Origin: Paraburkholderia heleia NBRC 101817
GTDB taxonomy: Bacteria > Pseudomonadota > Gammaproteobacteria > Burkholderiales > Burkholderiaceae
Length of the DNA stretch: 64,000 nt
Reading direction: 5' to 3'
NCBI RefSeq assembly: GCF_000739775.1
Contig: NZ_BBJH01000008.1
Coordinates: 62,001 to 126,000, forward strand
Within the stretch, counting starts at the first letter, position 1. Every line of letters starts with the position of its first letter. The position numbers were made by a program, and so were the translations under genes. Under the pieces are notes generated by a model that was not told the DNA's origin, did not search any database, and saw only the letters and a list, made by a program, of their open reading frames with translations. Of the stretch, positions 8,664 to 17,228 are shown piece by piece.

Positions 8664-9641
8664 TCAACGGGCGTTGCGCAGATGCTCATACAGCGCGTAC
8701 GCGACGGCCATGTCTTCGAGGCCAAGGCCTATCGAGCGGAAGAATGCATGGCGCGCGTACGCCGGGCGCGGGCATACGCCGTTGGCAAGTTCCGCGAAAT
8801 CGCCCGCGATCGCGTCGGGCGACCAGCCGTGCCCGCGCGCGGCCAGCACCATTTCGCCCGCGCTGTGCGGCGTGGTGTGGCGATAGTCGCAGTACACGTC
8901 GAGCGAGGGTAGCGCGGCCGGATCGACTTCATGCGCGTGTGCGACGTTCGTGCTGATCGAGGTGATGAGCGCGGGTTTCGTGAGCGTGTCCAGCGCGAGC
9001 ACGGGCTTGCCCGACGAGGTGCACAGCATCACCACGTCGGCGTCATGCACGCAGGCTTCGGCCGTGTGCGCCACGCTCGCCCGTGAGTCCAGCGCACGCA
9101 GTTCTGCCTGACGGTGTGCGTCCCCGGCGAGCTTTGGCGAAAACACGCGAATGCTGTCCCACGGGCGAAGCGGCGCAACGTGACGAACGTGCGCCAGCGC
9201 GACCGCGCCCGAGCCGATCACGGCAAGACGTTTCGCCTCGCGCGGCGCGAGCTGGTCGACGGCGAGCGCCGTGGTGCCGGCGGTGCGCTCGGTAGTGAGC
9301 AGCGCCGAGTCGCACCACATGAGCGGCTGGCCCGTTTTCATCGACATCAGCGCGGTCCAGGCGGTGATGATGGGCGGCTCGCCTTCGGCGCCGACAATGT
9401 AGGGAGAGAGCTTCGCACCGAACACGCCCGCTTCGGCGAGCACGCCGAGATAGGTGATGAAGTCGCCGGCCTGCTTTGGAAATAGCGTCAGGGTTTGCGG
9501 CGGCTGCACGGCGTCGCCGCGGCCGAGCGAGGCGAACAGGCGGGCCAGTTCGCCTCGCACGTCGAGGCTGGGCAGGGCGGCTCGCACCTGGGCGGCGTCG
9601 ACGACGAGCGGCGCGGCGAGGGCTTGGGACATCTCGTTCAT
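8664..9641 (-). CDS. ornithine cyclodeaminase / DauB-like NAD(P)-dependent enzyme
   Basis: A 325-residue member of the ornithine cyclodeaminase/mu-crystallin family. The Rossmann nucleotide site is AVIGSGAVALAHVRHV (about residues 140-155). The substrate-side segment TLFPKQAGDFITYLG and a catalytic-loop DVYCDYRHTTPHSAGEM are present. In the dau system such an enzyme (DauB) works with a D-amino acid dehydrogenase to convert D-arginine to L-arginine; here it sits between a DauR-like regulator and divergent transport and dehydrogenase genes. The ATG at 9641 is preferred over one 30 bp upstream because of a CCGGAG site. Exact substrate uncertain. Confidence 0.85.
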   Translation of the reverse strand: MNEMSQALAAPLVVDAAQVRAALPSLDVRGELARLFASLGRGDAVQPPQTLTLFPKQAGDFITYLGVLAEAGVFGAKLSPYIVGAEGEPPIITAWTALMSMKTGQPLMWCDSALLTTERTAGTTALAVDQLAPREAKRLAVIGSGAVALAHVRHVAPLRPWDSIRVFSPKLAGDAHRQAELRALDSRASVAHTAEACVHDADVVMLCTSSGKPVLALDTLTKPALITSISTNVAHAHEVDPAALPSLDVYCDYRHTTPHSAGEMVLAARGHGWSPDAIAGDFAELANGVCPRPAYARHAFFRSIGLGLEDMAVAYALYEHLRNAR

Positions 9642-9670
9642 GTTAGGGCTCCGGAGTCTCGATGTGGACA

Positions 9671-9716
9671 TTTTTGTCTATTCTAGACTTTATTTTTATT
9701 TTTCGTCTATATTCCT
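9671..9716. promoter_or_regulatory. AT-rich divergent promoter with GTCTA repeats, candidate DauR operator
   Basis: Between the cyclodeaminase and binding-protein genes lies an AT-rich stretch with the inverted repeat GTCTA-TTC-TAGAC (9676-9688) and a further GTCTA at 9705-9709, each preceded by a T run. The AT content stands out strongly from the flanks. Its location between the two arms of the cluster makes it the likely binding site of the DauR-like protein; this is inference. Confidence 0.5.
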
Positions 9717-9800
9717 CCTGCGGCCGCGGCCCGCGTAAATGGGCGCCGCACGAAGCGCAGCACACTTGAACAGACACTTATTACGAATTGGGTGACGACG

Positions 9801-10598
9801 ATGAACAGGAAGATGATTCGCTTTGCGGCTGCGGCCAGCCTTGCATGCCTCGCAGGCGTGAGCGCGGGCGAGGCGCACGCGCAGGACCCGAAAACGCTGC
9901 GCTTCGGCGTAGAGGCGTCTTATCCGCCGTTCGAGAGCAAGACGCCCGCGGGCGATCTGCAAGGCTTCGACATCGATATCGGCAATGCGGTGTGCCAGAA
10001 GCTGCAGATGAAGTGCGTATGGGTGGAGAACAGCTTCGACGGCCTGATCGCTGCGCTCGAGGCGCGCAAGTTCGACGTCATCAACTCGGCCATGAACATC
10101 ACCGAGAAGCGGCGTCAGCAAATCGCCTTCACCCCCGCCATCTACGTGATGCCGATCCAGATGGTCGCGAAGCGCGGCTCGGGCCTGCAGCCTACGTCCG
10201 CGAGCCTGAAGGGCAAGTCGATTGGCGTGCTGCAAGGCTCGACGCAGGAAGATTACGTGCGCAAGCACTGGGGCACGCAGGGCGTGAACGTCGTCACCTA
10301 CGAGAACCAGGACCAGATTTTCGCGGACCTCGCGGCCGGGCGCCTGGACGGCGCGGTGCAGGAAGTCCAGACCGCCACCGACGGCTTCCTCTCGAAACCG
10401 CAGGGCAAGGGCTTCGAATTCGCGGGCTCGCCGCTCCAGGACCCGGCCACGCTCGGCGAAGGCACGGGCTTCGGCATGCGCAAGGACGACGCGGCGCTCA
10501 AGGCGAAGGTGGTGGCCGCGATCGATTCGCTGCGCCAGGACGGAACGCTCACGAAGCTGTCGATGAAGTATTTCGGCCGCGATATCGTCGCGAAGTGA
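9801..10598 (+). CDS. amino-acid ABC transporter periplasmic binding protein (Lys/Arg/Orn type)
   Basis: A 265-residue type-3 solute-binding protein. The signal peptide ends AGEAHAQ, and the mature part begins with the classic LRFGVEASYPPFESKTPAG and LQGFDIDIGNAVCQKL motifs of the HisJ/ArtJ group. It later has SIGVLQGSTQEDYVRKHW. It would bind a cationic amino acid for uptake, fitting the D-amino acid catabolic genes around it. A GTG nine bases upstream is in frame, but the ATG at 9801 fits a normal signal peptide. No permease or ATPase gene is adjacent, so the binding protein must work with a transporter encoded elsewhere. Confidence 0.88.
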   Translation: MNRKMIRFAAAASLACLAGVSAGEAHAQDPKTLRFGVEASYPPFESKTPAGDLQGFDIDIGNAVCQKLQMKCVWVENSFDGLIAALEARKFDVINSAMNITEKRRQQIAFTPAIYVMPIQMVAKRGSGLQPTSASLKGKSIGVLQGSTQEDYVRKHWGTQGVNVVTYENQDQIFADLAAGRLDGAVQEVQTATDGFLSKPQGKGFEFAGSPLQDPATLGEGTGFGMRKDDAALKAKVVAAIDSLRQDGTLTKLSMKYFGRDIVAK

Positions 10599-10629
10599 TG
10601 TCGATTACTTCGGCATCCAGAGCAGATTC

Positions 10630-11874
10630 ATGAGCAAGAGTGCGATCGTTCTCGGGGCGGGAATCGTGGGCGTGAGCGTCGCGCTGCATCTGCAGGCGCG
10701 CGGCGTGCAGGTCACGCTCGTCGACCGGCGCGGGCCCGGCGAGGAAACGAGCCATGGCAACGCGGGGCTGATCGAGTCGTCGTCGGTCGCGCCTTATGGC
10801 TTTCCGCGCGACTGGCGCACCCTGCTGCGCCTCGTACGCAACGACTCGACCGCGCTGCGCTACGACGTGCGCTCGTTGCCCGCCTACGCGCGCTGGCTCG
10901 CGAGGTTCTGGCGCGAGTCGTCGCCGGCGCGCCTCGCGCACGCCGCGCGCGATATGCTGCCGCTCATCGAGCGCAGCGTGGCCGAGCACGACGCGCTGAT
11001 CGAGCGCGCGGGCTTGCGAGAAATCGTGCGGCCCATCGGCTGGCTCGAAGCGTGGCGCTCGCCCGCCGGCTTCGAACGCGAAATGCATACGGCGCAGAAC
11101 GTGGCCGACGCACACGGCCTCCACGTGCAGATGTTCGACGCGCCGGGCCTGCTCGCACTCGAGCCTTCACTCAACGAGGGCTATGCGGGCGCGATTCACT
11201 GGATCGATCCGGCCAGCGTGGCGGATCCCGGCGCGCTGACGAAGGGCTACGCGCAACTGTTCCTGCGTGAAGGCGGTGCGTTTGCACGGGGCGATGCGCG
11301 CACGCTGATGCCCGACGGCAAGGGCTGGCGAGTGCAAACCGACGAAGGACCGTTGAGCGCCGGGCTTGTGGTCGTGGCGCTCGGCCCATGGTCGGATCTC
11401 GTGACACGGCCGCTCGGCTACCGCGTGCCGCTCATGGTCAAGCGCGGCTATCACATGCACTACGCGAGCGAGGCGCGTGCGCCGCTCGAGCGTCCGGTGG
11501 TGGACATCGAAGGCGGTTACGTCGTCGCGCCGATGCGCCGCGGCTTGCGTCTCACCACGGGCGTAGAACTCGCCACGCGCGAGCGGCCGCCCAACTACAG
11601 GCAGCTCGATGCAGCCGAGCGCGAGGCGCGTCCCGTGTTCGGCCTCGGCGCGCGGCTGGACGAAACACCGTGGATGGGCCTGCGTCCCTGCACGCCCGAC
11701 ATGCGCCCGCTGCTTGGGCCTGCGCCGCGCCATGCGGGGCTGTGGTTCGCGTTCGGCCACAATCATCATGGGCTCACGCTCGGGCCAGTCACGGCGCGCC
11801 TCGTTGCCGAGCAAATCGTCGGCGAAACGCCGTTCGTCGATCCCACGCCTTATTTGCCCGCCCGATTTCGCTGA
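10630..11874 (+). CDS. DadA-like FAD-dependent D-amino acid dehydrogenase
   Basis: A 414-residue flavoprotein of the DAO/DadA family. The N-terminal dinucleotide site AIVLGAGIVGVSVALHL and the EETSHGNAGLIESSSV segment bind FAD, and the C-terminal GLRPCTPDMRPLLGPAP and FAFGHNHHGLTLGP motifs are typical of the family. It would oxidise a D-amino acid to the 2-oxo acid. It lies 31 bp after the binding-protein gene and is likely in its operon. It is followed by a strong hairpin (11904-11933). Confidence 0.9.
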   Translation: MSKSAIVLGAGIVGVSVALHLQARGVQVTLVDRRGPGEETSHGNAGLIESSSVAPYGFPRDWRTLLRLVRNDSTALRYDVRSLPAYARWLARFWRESSPARLAHAARDMLPLIERSVAEHDALIERAGLREIVRPIGWLEAWRSPAGFEREMHTAQNVADAHGLHVQMFDAPGLLALEPSLNEGYAGAIHWIDPASVADPGALTKGYAQLFLREGGAFARGDARTLMPDGKGWRVQTDEGPLSAGLVVVALGPWSDLVTRPLGYRVPLMVKRGYHMHYASEARAPLERPVVDIEGGYVVAPMRRGLRLTTGVELATRERPPNYRQLDAAEREARPVFGLGARLDETPWMGLRPCTPDMRPLLGPAPRHAGLWFAFGHNHHGLTLGPVTARLVAEQIVGETPFVDPTPYLPARFR

Positions 11875-11903
11875 GACACGCGCGTCGGACCGGTAGCCTC
11901 CCG

Positions 11904-11933
11904 GATCGCGGCGACTGCACGGTCGCCGCGATC
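11904..11933 (+). terminator. 12-bp perfect hairpin after the dehydrogenase gene
   Basis: GATCGCGGCGAC and GTCGCCGCGATC form a perfect 12-bp stem around a 6-base loop, 29 bp after the stop codon. No T tract follows, so intrinsic termination is likely but unproven. Confidence 0.6.
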
Positions 11934-12425
11934 GACCGCCTCCAGTTACACGATAGATTGGCCTGGCCGCGCTTGCTCAATCTCCTGACTGCGCGCCGGA
12001 TCAGGCTTCAGCTCATTAAGCCGGTCAACGCAGGTGCGCGGCGCGGGATCGCTCGGCTCTCAAGCTTCATTCACCGTTGCCGATAATCCGTTCAGGGTGA
12101 CTCCGCAAAGTATGCATCGGACATGAATTGCGAAGTCTGAGCCGTTGCCGAATGACTTTCGCAAGTCGGAAGGCGGATTGAAAGGATCGAAAGGATGGAA
12201 GGGGCTGGGGGCGGCAGGCAGGCTCCCGGGAGCATGGTGCAATCCCGAGGCAATCGAGACCCTTGCGCCGAAAGTCAGCGCGTAGGGAAGAGGGGGAATT
12301 CGTGATAAACGGTGGGGGCGCTAACGTACGGGGGCCGTCCGGCCGGATATCGGGTGTCCAGGTATCCGCGTGCCATACGCGCGAGACCTTTATTTCTCCA
12401 TCTTTTCGCGATTCACGGATTCTCT
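11934..12425. other. long upstream region of the ketosynthase-sensor operon
   Basis: About 490 bp without a supported gene. It contains a 10-base direct repeat CCGTTGCCGA at 12074-12083 and 12142-12151 and a GAAAGGAT tandem near 12180. The promoter of the signal-synthase gene should be here. I could not pick out a convincing -35/-10 pair. Confidence 0.4.
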
Positions 12426-13463
12426 ATGCTAATCAAGAACGTCGCAGTCAGTCTCCCTTCGAGGGTCGTCTCGAACGAGGAAGTCGTCGATATGATCCGG
12501 TCCCACTCTACGGCTTTCGATGGCGACATCGACAGAACAGTCCGAACCATCAAGACACTGCTCGACCGCAGCGGTCTGGTCCATCGTCGCTGGTGCGACA
12601 GCCATGAGTCGCCCATCGATCACGTTGCGATGGCGACGCGCAAGGTGTTGTCGGAAACGTATCTGCGGCCGGAGCACATCGAACTGTTCATCTTCGTCGG
12701 CATCGGCAGAGGGTTCCTCGAGCCGGGCAACAGTCATATGATGGCGAGCACGCTCGGCTTTGGCAATGCCGAATGCTTCGATGTTGTCGATGCCTGCATG
12801 AGCTGGACGCGGGCCATGTCGATCGTCGACAGTCTCTTCAAGACCGGCCAGTATAAAAACGCGATGATCGTGAATGCCGAATTCAATATGCTCGCGGGGG
12901 GGCCGCTCTATCCTTCGAATTTCGCGCTCAAGCATCACGCCCAGGTCGAATACACCCTGCCGTCGTTTACGATAGGCGAAGCGGCAACGGCCACGCTGGT
13001 GGTGGCGAAGGAGCCGGACAACTTCAGCTTTGCGTTTCGCGGCAAGCCGGACGTGTCGGACCTGTGCACGATTCCGATTCCCGGCTACGAGGGATATTGC
13101 CACCCTACCGAGCGTATCGGCAAGAATGGGGAAATGCGGTTTACCTCGTTCGGCCACGAACTGCACAAAAATTCCGATGAGCTTGCCGAGGTCTTCTCCC
13201 GACTGGCCGTTCCCAAAAAAGACATCGACATCGTTTTCACTCACGCCTCCTCGAAGGCCGCGTGGCACGGCTACGGCGTGAAGGCAGGCATCGACGATAA
13301 GATGTATCACATCTATCCGGATACCGGAAATCTCGTTTCCGCCTCGATTCCGGCTGCGATTTCCATGGCCAAGGAGACTGGGAAGCTGAAGCGGGGAGAC
13401 AGGGCGTTGTGCTGGGTCGGCAGCGCCGGCATGTCGTTCAACGTGAGCAGCTTCCGGTTCTGA
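12426..13463 (+). CDS. stand-alone ketosynthase III (OleA/PpyS-like), putative signal synthase
   Basis: A 345-residue member of the 3-oxoacyl-ACP synthase III (thiolase) fold. The Cys-His-Asn triad is intact: C124 in DVVDACMSW, H273 in VFTHASSK and N302 in DTGNLVSASIP. In addition, E99 in GRGFLEPGNS lies 25 residues before the active Cys, the place where OleA and the photopyrone synthase PpyS carry the Glu used for head-to-head (Claisen) condensation of two acyl chains; housekeeping FabH lacks it. No acyl carrier protein or other fatty-acid gene is adjacent. The CqsS-like sensor gene follows 28 bp later, so the product is probably a secreted signal. The start at 12426 has no strong ribosome site. 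Confidence 0.85.
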   Translation: MLIKNVAVSLPSRVVSNEEVVDMIRSHSTAFDGDIDRTVRTIKTLLDRSGLVHRRWCDSHESPIDHVAMATRKVLSETYLRPEHIELFIFVGIGRGFLEPGNSHMMASTLGFGNAECFDVVDACMSWTRAMSIVDSLFKTGQYKNAMIVNAEFNMLAGGPLYPSNFALKHHAQVEYTLPSFTIGEAATATLVVAKEPDNFSFAFRGKPDVSDLCTIPIPGYEGYCHPTERIGKNGEMRFTSFGHELHKNSDELAEVFSRLAVPKKDIDIVFTHASSKAAWHGYGVKAGIDDKMYHIYPDTGNLVSASIPAAISMAKETGKLKRGDRALCWVGSAGMSFNVSSFRF

Positions 13464-13491
13464 GGCTCGATATCAGTCTATTGAGAACGAT

Positions 13492-16080
13492 ATGAAAGGC
13501 ATTGCAGGCGGCGTTCGCTATCTGATGCAGCGGGTTCGCGACGCGTATGGGTTGTCGGACCTCAGCGTGCTGGCGGTGGGCGTCATCGGGACCATCGGAC
13601 ATCCGCTGTACTGGCTGTGGTGGACGTACATCGACCCCCAACCCAATGAAAGCACGCTGATGCGGGTCATCGGCGCGCTCGCCTGTCTGCTGTTGCTGCT
13701 GCGCCGCTTCTGGCCCGCAGCAGCGGTGCCTTTCCTGCCGTGGTATTACTTCCTTACGGTAGCTTATTCGCTACCGTTCTTTTTCACCTACTACCTGATA
13801 ACCGGCCACTATTCGATGATCTGGTCGATGGCGGAAGTCGGGATGATGTTTTTCCTGATCGCGATATTTCCGTCGTTCGTCGCGCTGGCCCTGAATCTCG
13901 CCCTCGGGGTTGGCCTCGCCATCCTATGCGTGTGGATGCTCGATCCGGCGTCCCTTCACGTCGACGGCCATCTGCTGCTCTACACCTACCTGCCGGTTTT
14001 CGCGTTCGGCATCAGCGCGGGCCTCACGTTCAGCTACAGCAATATGCGGGGGATCACGGCGCAGGCAAAGAACGGCGCGCTTCGGGCGCTCGCGGGCACG
14101 ATCGCCCATGAAATGAGGAATCCGCTCAGCCAGCTCAGGTACGTGCTCGATCGCGTCGAGGAGGCGCTGCCCGCAATGGCTGAGTCGAGGCCCTCGCCGG
14201 CGTTGCCGGTCGACGCGGTGGCTTCGCTTTCCCAGCACGTCGCGCATGGGCAGCTGGCGATCGACCGCGGGCTCAGAATCATTGCGATGACGCTCGACGA
14301 AGTCAGCGCCAAGCCCATGCAGTCGGACAATCTCAACTATGCGAGCGCGGCAGAGGCGACACGCAAGGCACTCGACGAGTACGGCTTTAGTGGCAGGAAG
14401 GAGCGCAGCCGCGTGAAACTGATGGTCCTCGAAGACTTTACGTTCAAGGTCGACGAGACCGTCTATCTGTTTACGTTGTTCAATCTGATCAAGAATGCGC
14501 TGCATCACATGGCGGCGCATCCCACGGCAACGCTGACGCTGACTGTCGACCGGAACAAGGTGATCGTTCACGACACGGGACCGGGCATCGCAGCCGAGAT
14601 GATCTCGCATCTGTTCGAGCCGTTCCGTACGCAGGGAAATGCCGCCGGCACAGGCTTGGGGCTCGCCTACTGCCAGCGTGCGATGCGTTCGTTCGGCGGG
14701 ACGATCGAGTGCCGTTCGGAACCCGGCCGGTTTACCCAGTTTACGCTCGAGTTTCCCGCCATACCGGAGAGCGAAATCGCGGCTTACCGGCAGGCGCTCC
14801 TCGCGCGCGCCACGGAGTTTTTTAGCGGGAAGGCGATACTGTTTGTGGATGACGACGCGGTGATACGCGAGAAGGTCTGCCATGCGTTTTCAGGGGTCGG
14901 CGCCCGGGTTGTCGAAGCGCAGAGCGGTGAACGCGCGCTGACGCTTCTTCGGGAAAGCTGCGCCTACGATCTCGTGCTGATGGACATCAATATGCCGGGT
15001 CTCGACGGCTACACGACCACGGAGAAAATCCGTTCCGATGCCGGCCTGGCTGGCGGGAGCCTTCTTGTCGTCGGTTATACCGCCGAGGCTCACAACCTGG
15101 CTCGCGTACTCGCGAAGGGCGCCGGCATGGACGCAACGATCAGCAAGTCCATACGCATGGTGGAACTGTTGAGCACGCTGCAGAAACTCATGGAAAGCGG
15201 GGATCGCCATTTGCGCCACCCGCGCTTCGATGGATTCGCCGGCAAGACGATTCTCGTCGCGGACGACGATACCTACAGCAGGATGGTCGCGAAGAGCTAT
15301 CTGGAGCGCTGCGGCGCGAGCGTCGTGGAGGCGGAGAACGGACAGGGCGTGCTGGCGCGCCTGCAGGGCGGCGGGAGCGTCGACGCCATCGTGATAGACA
15401 TGAACATGCCCGGTATGGGCGGCGTGGAGACGGCAGCGTGGATTCGCGCCCGGGTGGACGAGTATGGCGAGATGCCGATTGTGGCCCTGACCGGCCAGTC
15501 CGATATGGCGGCCGTGAGGGCCTGTCTCGCAGCGGGCATGAACGAGGTCATGACTAAACCCGTGCAGGTCGGCGTGCTCTATGCCTGTCTCGCGCGACAG
15601 TTTGCGCATTCGCGCGCGGCGAACGCACCGGAGAAACGCGAGCGGCCGGCGGTGCCGGTCATGCGCGCGGCAGATCGGGCCGCCAATCGGGCGGCGAGCG
15701 CGGAAAACGACCTGCTCGACGAGGCCCATCTCGACGAACTGGCATCGCTCGACATGCTGGATCAGACCTTTCTCAAGGGCATTGCGCAAATCCGCTCGCT
15801 ACTGGCGCAGCTTGCAGGCAGCGTGGAGGCCGGCGACATCCGGGCAGTACACGCGGCGCTGCATCTTCTTTTGGGTATCAGCGGGAATATCGGCGCGAAA
15901 GCGCTGCACCTGCATGTGAAGCAGATCTATGCGCGGGTACTCGATGGTCAATGGCCGGTTGAGACCGACTGGTTCGACCAGACCACCGCGCTGGGAAACC
16001 GCTCGGCCGACGCGTTGCATCAATATTTTGTGGCTGCGATAAGTGCGGTCGATCAGCCGGGCGTATCGAGCGAGGACTGA
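13492..16080 (+). CDS. CqsS-like hybrid sensor histidine kinase (6TM-HisKA-HATPase-REC-REC-HPt)
   Basis: An 862-residue sensor. Residues 1-185 form about six membrane helices with no periplasmic domain, including a GHPLYWLWW motif as in CqsS/LqsS/PhcS quorum-sensing receptors. Then come the H-box AGTIAHEMRNPLSQL (H206), an ATPase domain (NLIKNALHH, HDTGPGI, GTGLGLAYC), receiver 1 (about 447-565, D498 in LMDINMPG), receiver 2 (about 585-700, D636 in VIDMNMPG, K689) and a C-terminal HPt domain (about 740-850, H791 in HLLLGISGNIGA). The HPt carries Leu where the usual H-x-L-K-G motif has Lys. It should sense a small hydrophobic molecule in the membrane, most simply the product of the ketosynthase upstream. 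Confidence 0.88.
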   Translation: MKGIAGGVRYLMQRVRDAYGLSDLSVLAVGVIGTIGHPLYWLWWTYIDPQPNESTLMRVIGALACLLLLLRRFWPAAAVPFLPWYYFLTVAYSLPFFFTYYLITGHYSMIWSMAEVGMMFFLIAIFPSFVALALNLALGVGLAILCVWMLDPASLHVDGHLLLYTYLPVFAFGISAGLTFSYSNMRGITAQAKNGALRALAGTIAHEMRNPLSQLRYVLDRVEEALPAMAESRPSPALPVDAVASLSQHVAHGQLAIDRGLRIIAMTLDEVSAKPMQSDNLNYASAAEATRKALDEYGFSGRKERSRVKLMVLEDFTFKVDETVYLFTLFNLIKNALHHMAAHPTATLTLTVDRNKVIVHDTGPGIAAEMISHLFEPFRTQGNAAGTGLGLAYCQRAMRSFGGTIECRSEPGRFTQFTLEFPAIPESEIAAYRQALLARATEFFSGKAILFVDDDAVIREKVCHAFSGVGARVVEAQSGERALTLLRESCAYDLVLMDINMPGLDGYTTTEKIRSDAGLAGGSLLVVGYTAEAHNLARVLAKGAGMDATISKSIRMVELLSTLQKLMESGDRHLRHPRFDGFAGKTILVADDDTYSRMVAKSYLERCGASVVEAENGQGVLARLQGGGSVDAIVIDMNMPGMGGVETAAWIRARVDEYGEMPIVALTGQSDMAAVRACLAAGMNEVMTKPVQVGVLYACLARQFAHSRAANAPEKRERPAVPVMRAADRAANRAASAENDLLDEAHLDELASLDMLDQTFLKGIAQIRSLLAQLAGSVEAGDIRAVHAALHLLLGISGNIGAKALHLHVKQIYARVLDGQWPVETDWFDQTTALGNRSADALHQYFVAAISAVDQPGVSSED

Positions 16081-17228
16081 GGTTCGAGCGGCCGTTGCAC
16101 GTCAGTCGCTTTCGCGCGTTCTGCGCGGGTGCCAAAGCGCATGGTCACGGTTGTCCCGATGCCCAATGTGGAGTCGATTTCCAGGCCGCCGCCGAAAGAT
16201 CGCATGATACGGTTGCAGAAGATCATGCCCATGCCGTGGCCACCTTCTTCGGCGTGCGTCGTGATGGGGTCGCGCATGAGCCGCGCCTTTATTTCGGGAG
16301 CAATGCCCGGACCGTTGTCGCGCACGCGGATTTGCGCTTCGGGATTGTCGCGCACTTCAATGCGCAACGCCGGGCGGGGCATGTGGCTGAGCGCGCGCAG
16401 GGCGTTCGACAGCAGCGAAGAGAGGACGAGCGTCACGCAATTGGGCATCGCACGCACGACGAAGTCGTCCTGCACGTCAAGCGTGATCCAGTCGCGCTGC
16501 GAGGCTGAGAACGGGTAAGTGTCGAGCAAGGCGGCAATCAGCCGTGTCGCGCGCATTTCCCGGGCGCCGGCGCGCGATAAGGACCGCGCGCCGCCGCTTT
16601 GGTGCAAGCTCGCCCAGAATGAAGAGATCAGTGTCATGCAGTACTGCGCATTGGCGAGCATCGACGTCGCCGCATCGGCGACCTTGCTCTGGGGCATCGG
16701 ATCGGACGCGCCGGTACCGCCGCTTTCGATGGTTTGCGCAATGAGTGAGATCGTCGCCAGAGGCGTGTTCAGTTCGTGCGCGAGGAACGCAAGTGTTTCA
16801 TCCATCGCCAGCAACTGATGCTGACGCGTTTCGCGCTCGGTCCATTGCGCAATCGCCTCGCGCAGCGTCTCGCGCACTGTTTCTATCCGCAGCGGCTTTT
16901 CGATGATACGAAATACGCCGCCCGTATTCACCGTACGCAACAGCGTGTCCTTGTCGGCGTAGGCAGTGACCAGAATCCTCACGATTCGGGGATATCGTTG
17001 CGCCGCTTCGCGCAGTAGCTGATCGCCATTGTTGACCGGCATTCGGAAGTCGGTCACCAGGACTGCGATGTCCGCTCCATGCTGCCCGAGTATGTCGATG
17101 GCTTCGTCCGCGTTGCGCGCGAGATGAATCGGGTAGAGCCCCTGGATGGCGCGTGCGAAATAAGTGCGGGACATCTCGTCATCGTCGACGAAAAGAATGG
17201 AGAACGGCTTGTGCATGGCGCTTGTCAT
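16053..17228 (-). CDS. PhcR-like response regulator with C-terminal histidine kinase domain
   Basis: A 391-residue protein with an N-terminal receiver (D60 in VTDFRMP, VDDDE acidic pocket, T88, K111 in IIEKPLR). A kinase core follows in place of a DNA-binding domain: H151 in LAFLAHELNTPLATIS, N-box LSSLLSNALRAL, VRDNGPGIA and GGHGMGMIFC. Receiver-then-kinase order is the layout of Ralstonia PhcR. Its start overlaps the stop of the GGDEF-EAL gene (ATGA), and its end overlaps the end of the sensor gene on the other strand by 28 bp. It is the obvious partner of the CqsS-like sensor. A second in-frame Met lies 12 bp downstream of the chosen start. Confidence 0.85.
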   Translation of the reverse strand: MTSAMHKPFSILFVDDDEMSRTYFARAIQGLYPIHLARNADEAIDILGQHGADIAVLVTDFRMPVNNGDQLLREAAQRYPRIVRILVTAYADKDTLLRTVNTGGVFRIIEKPLRIETVRETLREAIAQWTERETRQHQLLAMDETLAFLAHELNTPLATISLIAQTIESGGTGASDPMPQSKVADAATSMLANAQYCMTLISSFWASLHQSGGARSLSRAGAREMRATRLIAALLDTYPFSASQRDWITLDVQDDFVVRAMPNCVTLVLSSLLSNALRALSHMPRPALRIEVRDNPEAQIRVRDNGPGIAPEIKARLMRDPITTHAEEGGHGMGMIFCNRIMRSFGGGLEIDSTLGIGTTVTMRFGTRAERAKATDVQRPLEPQSSLDTPG

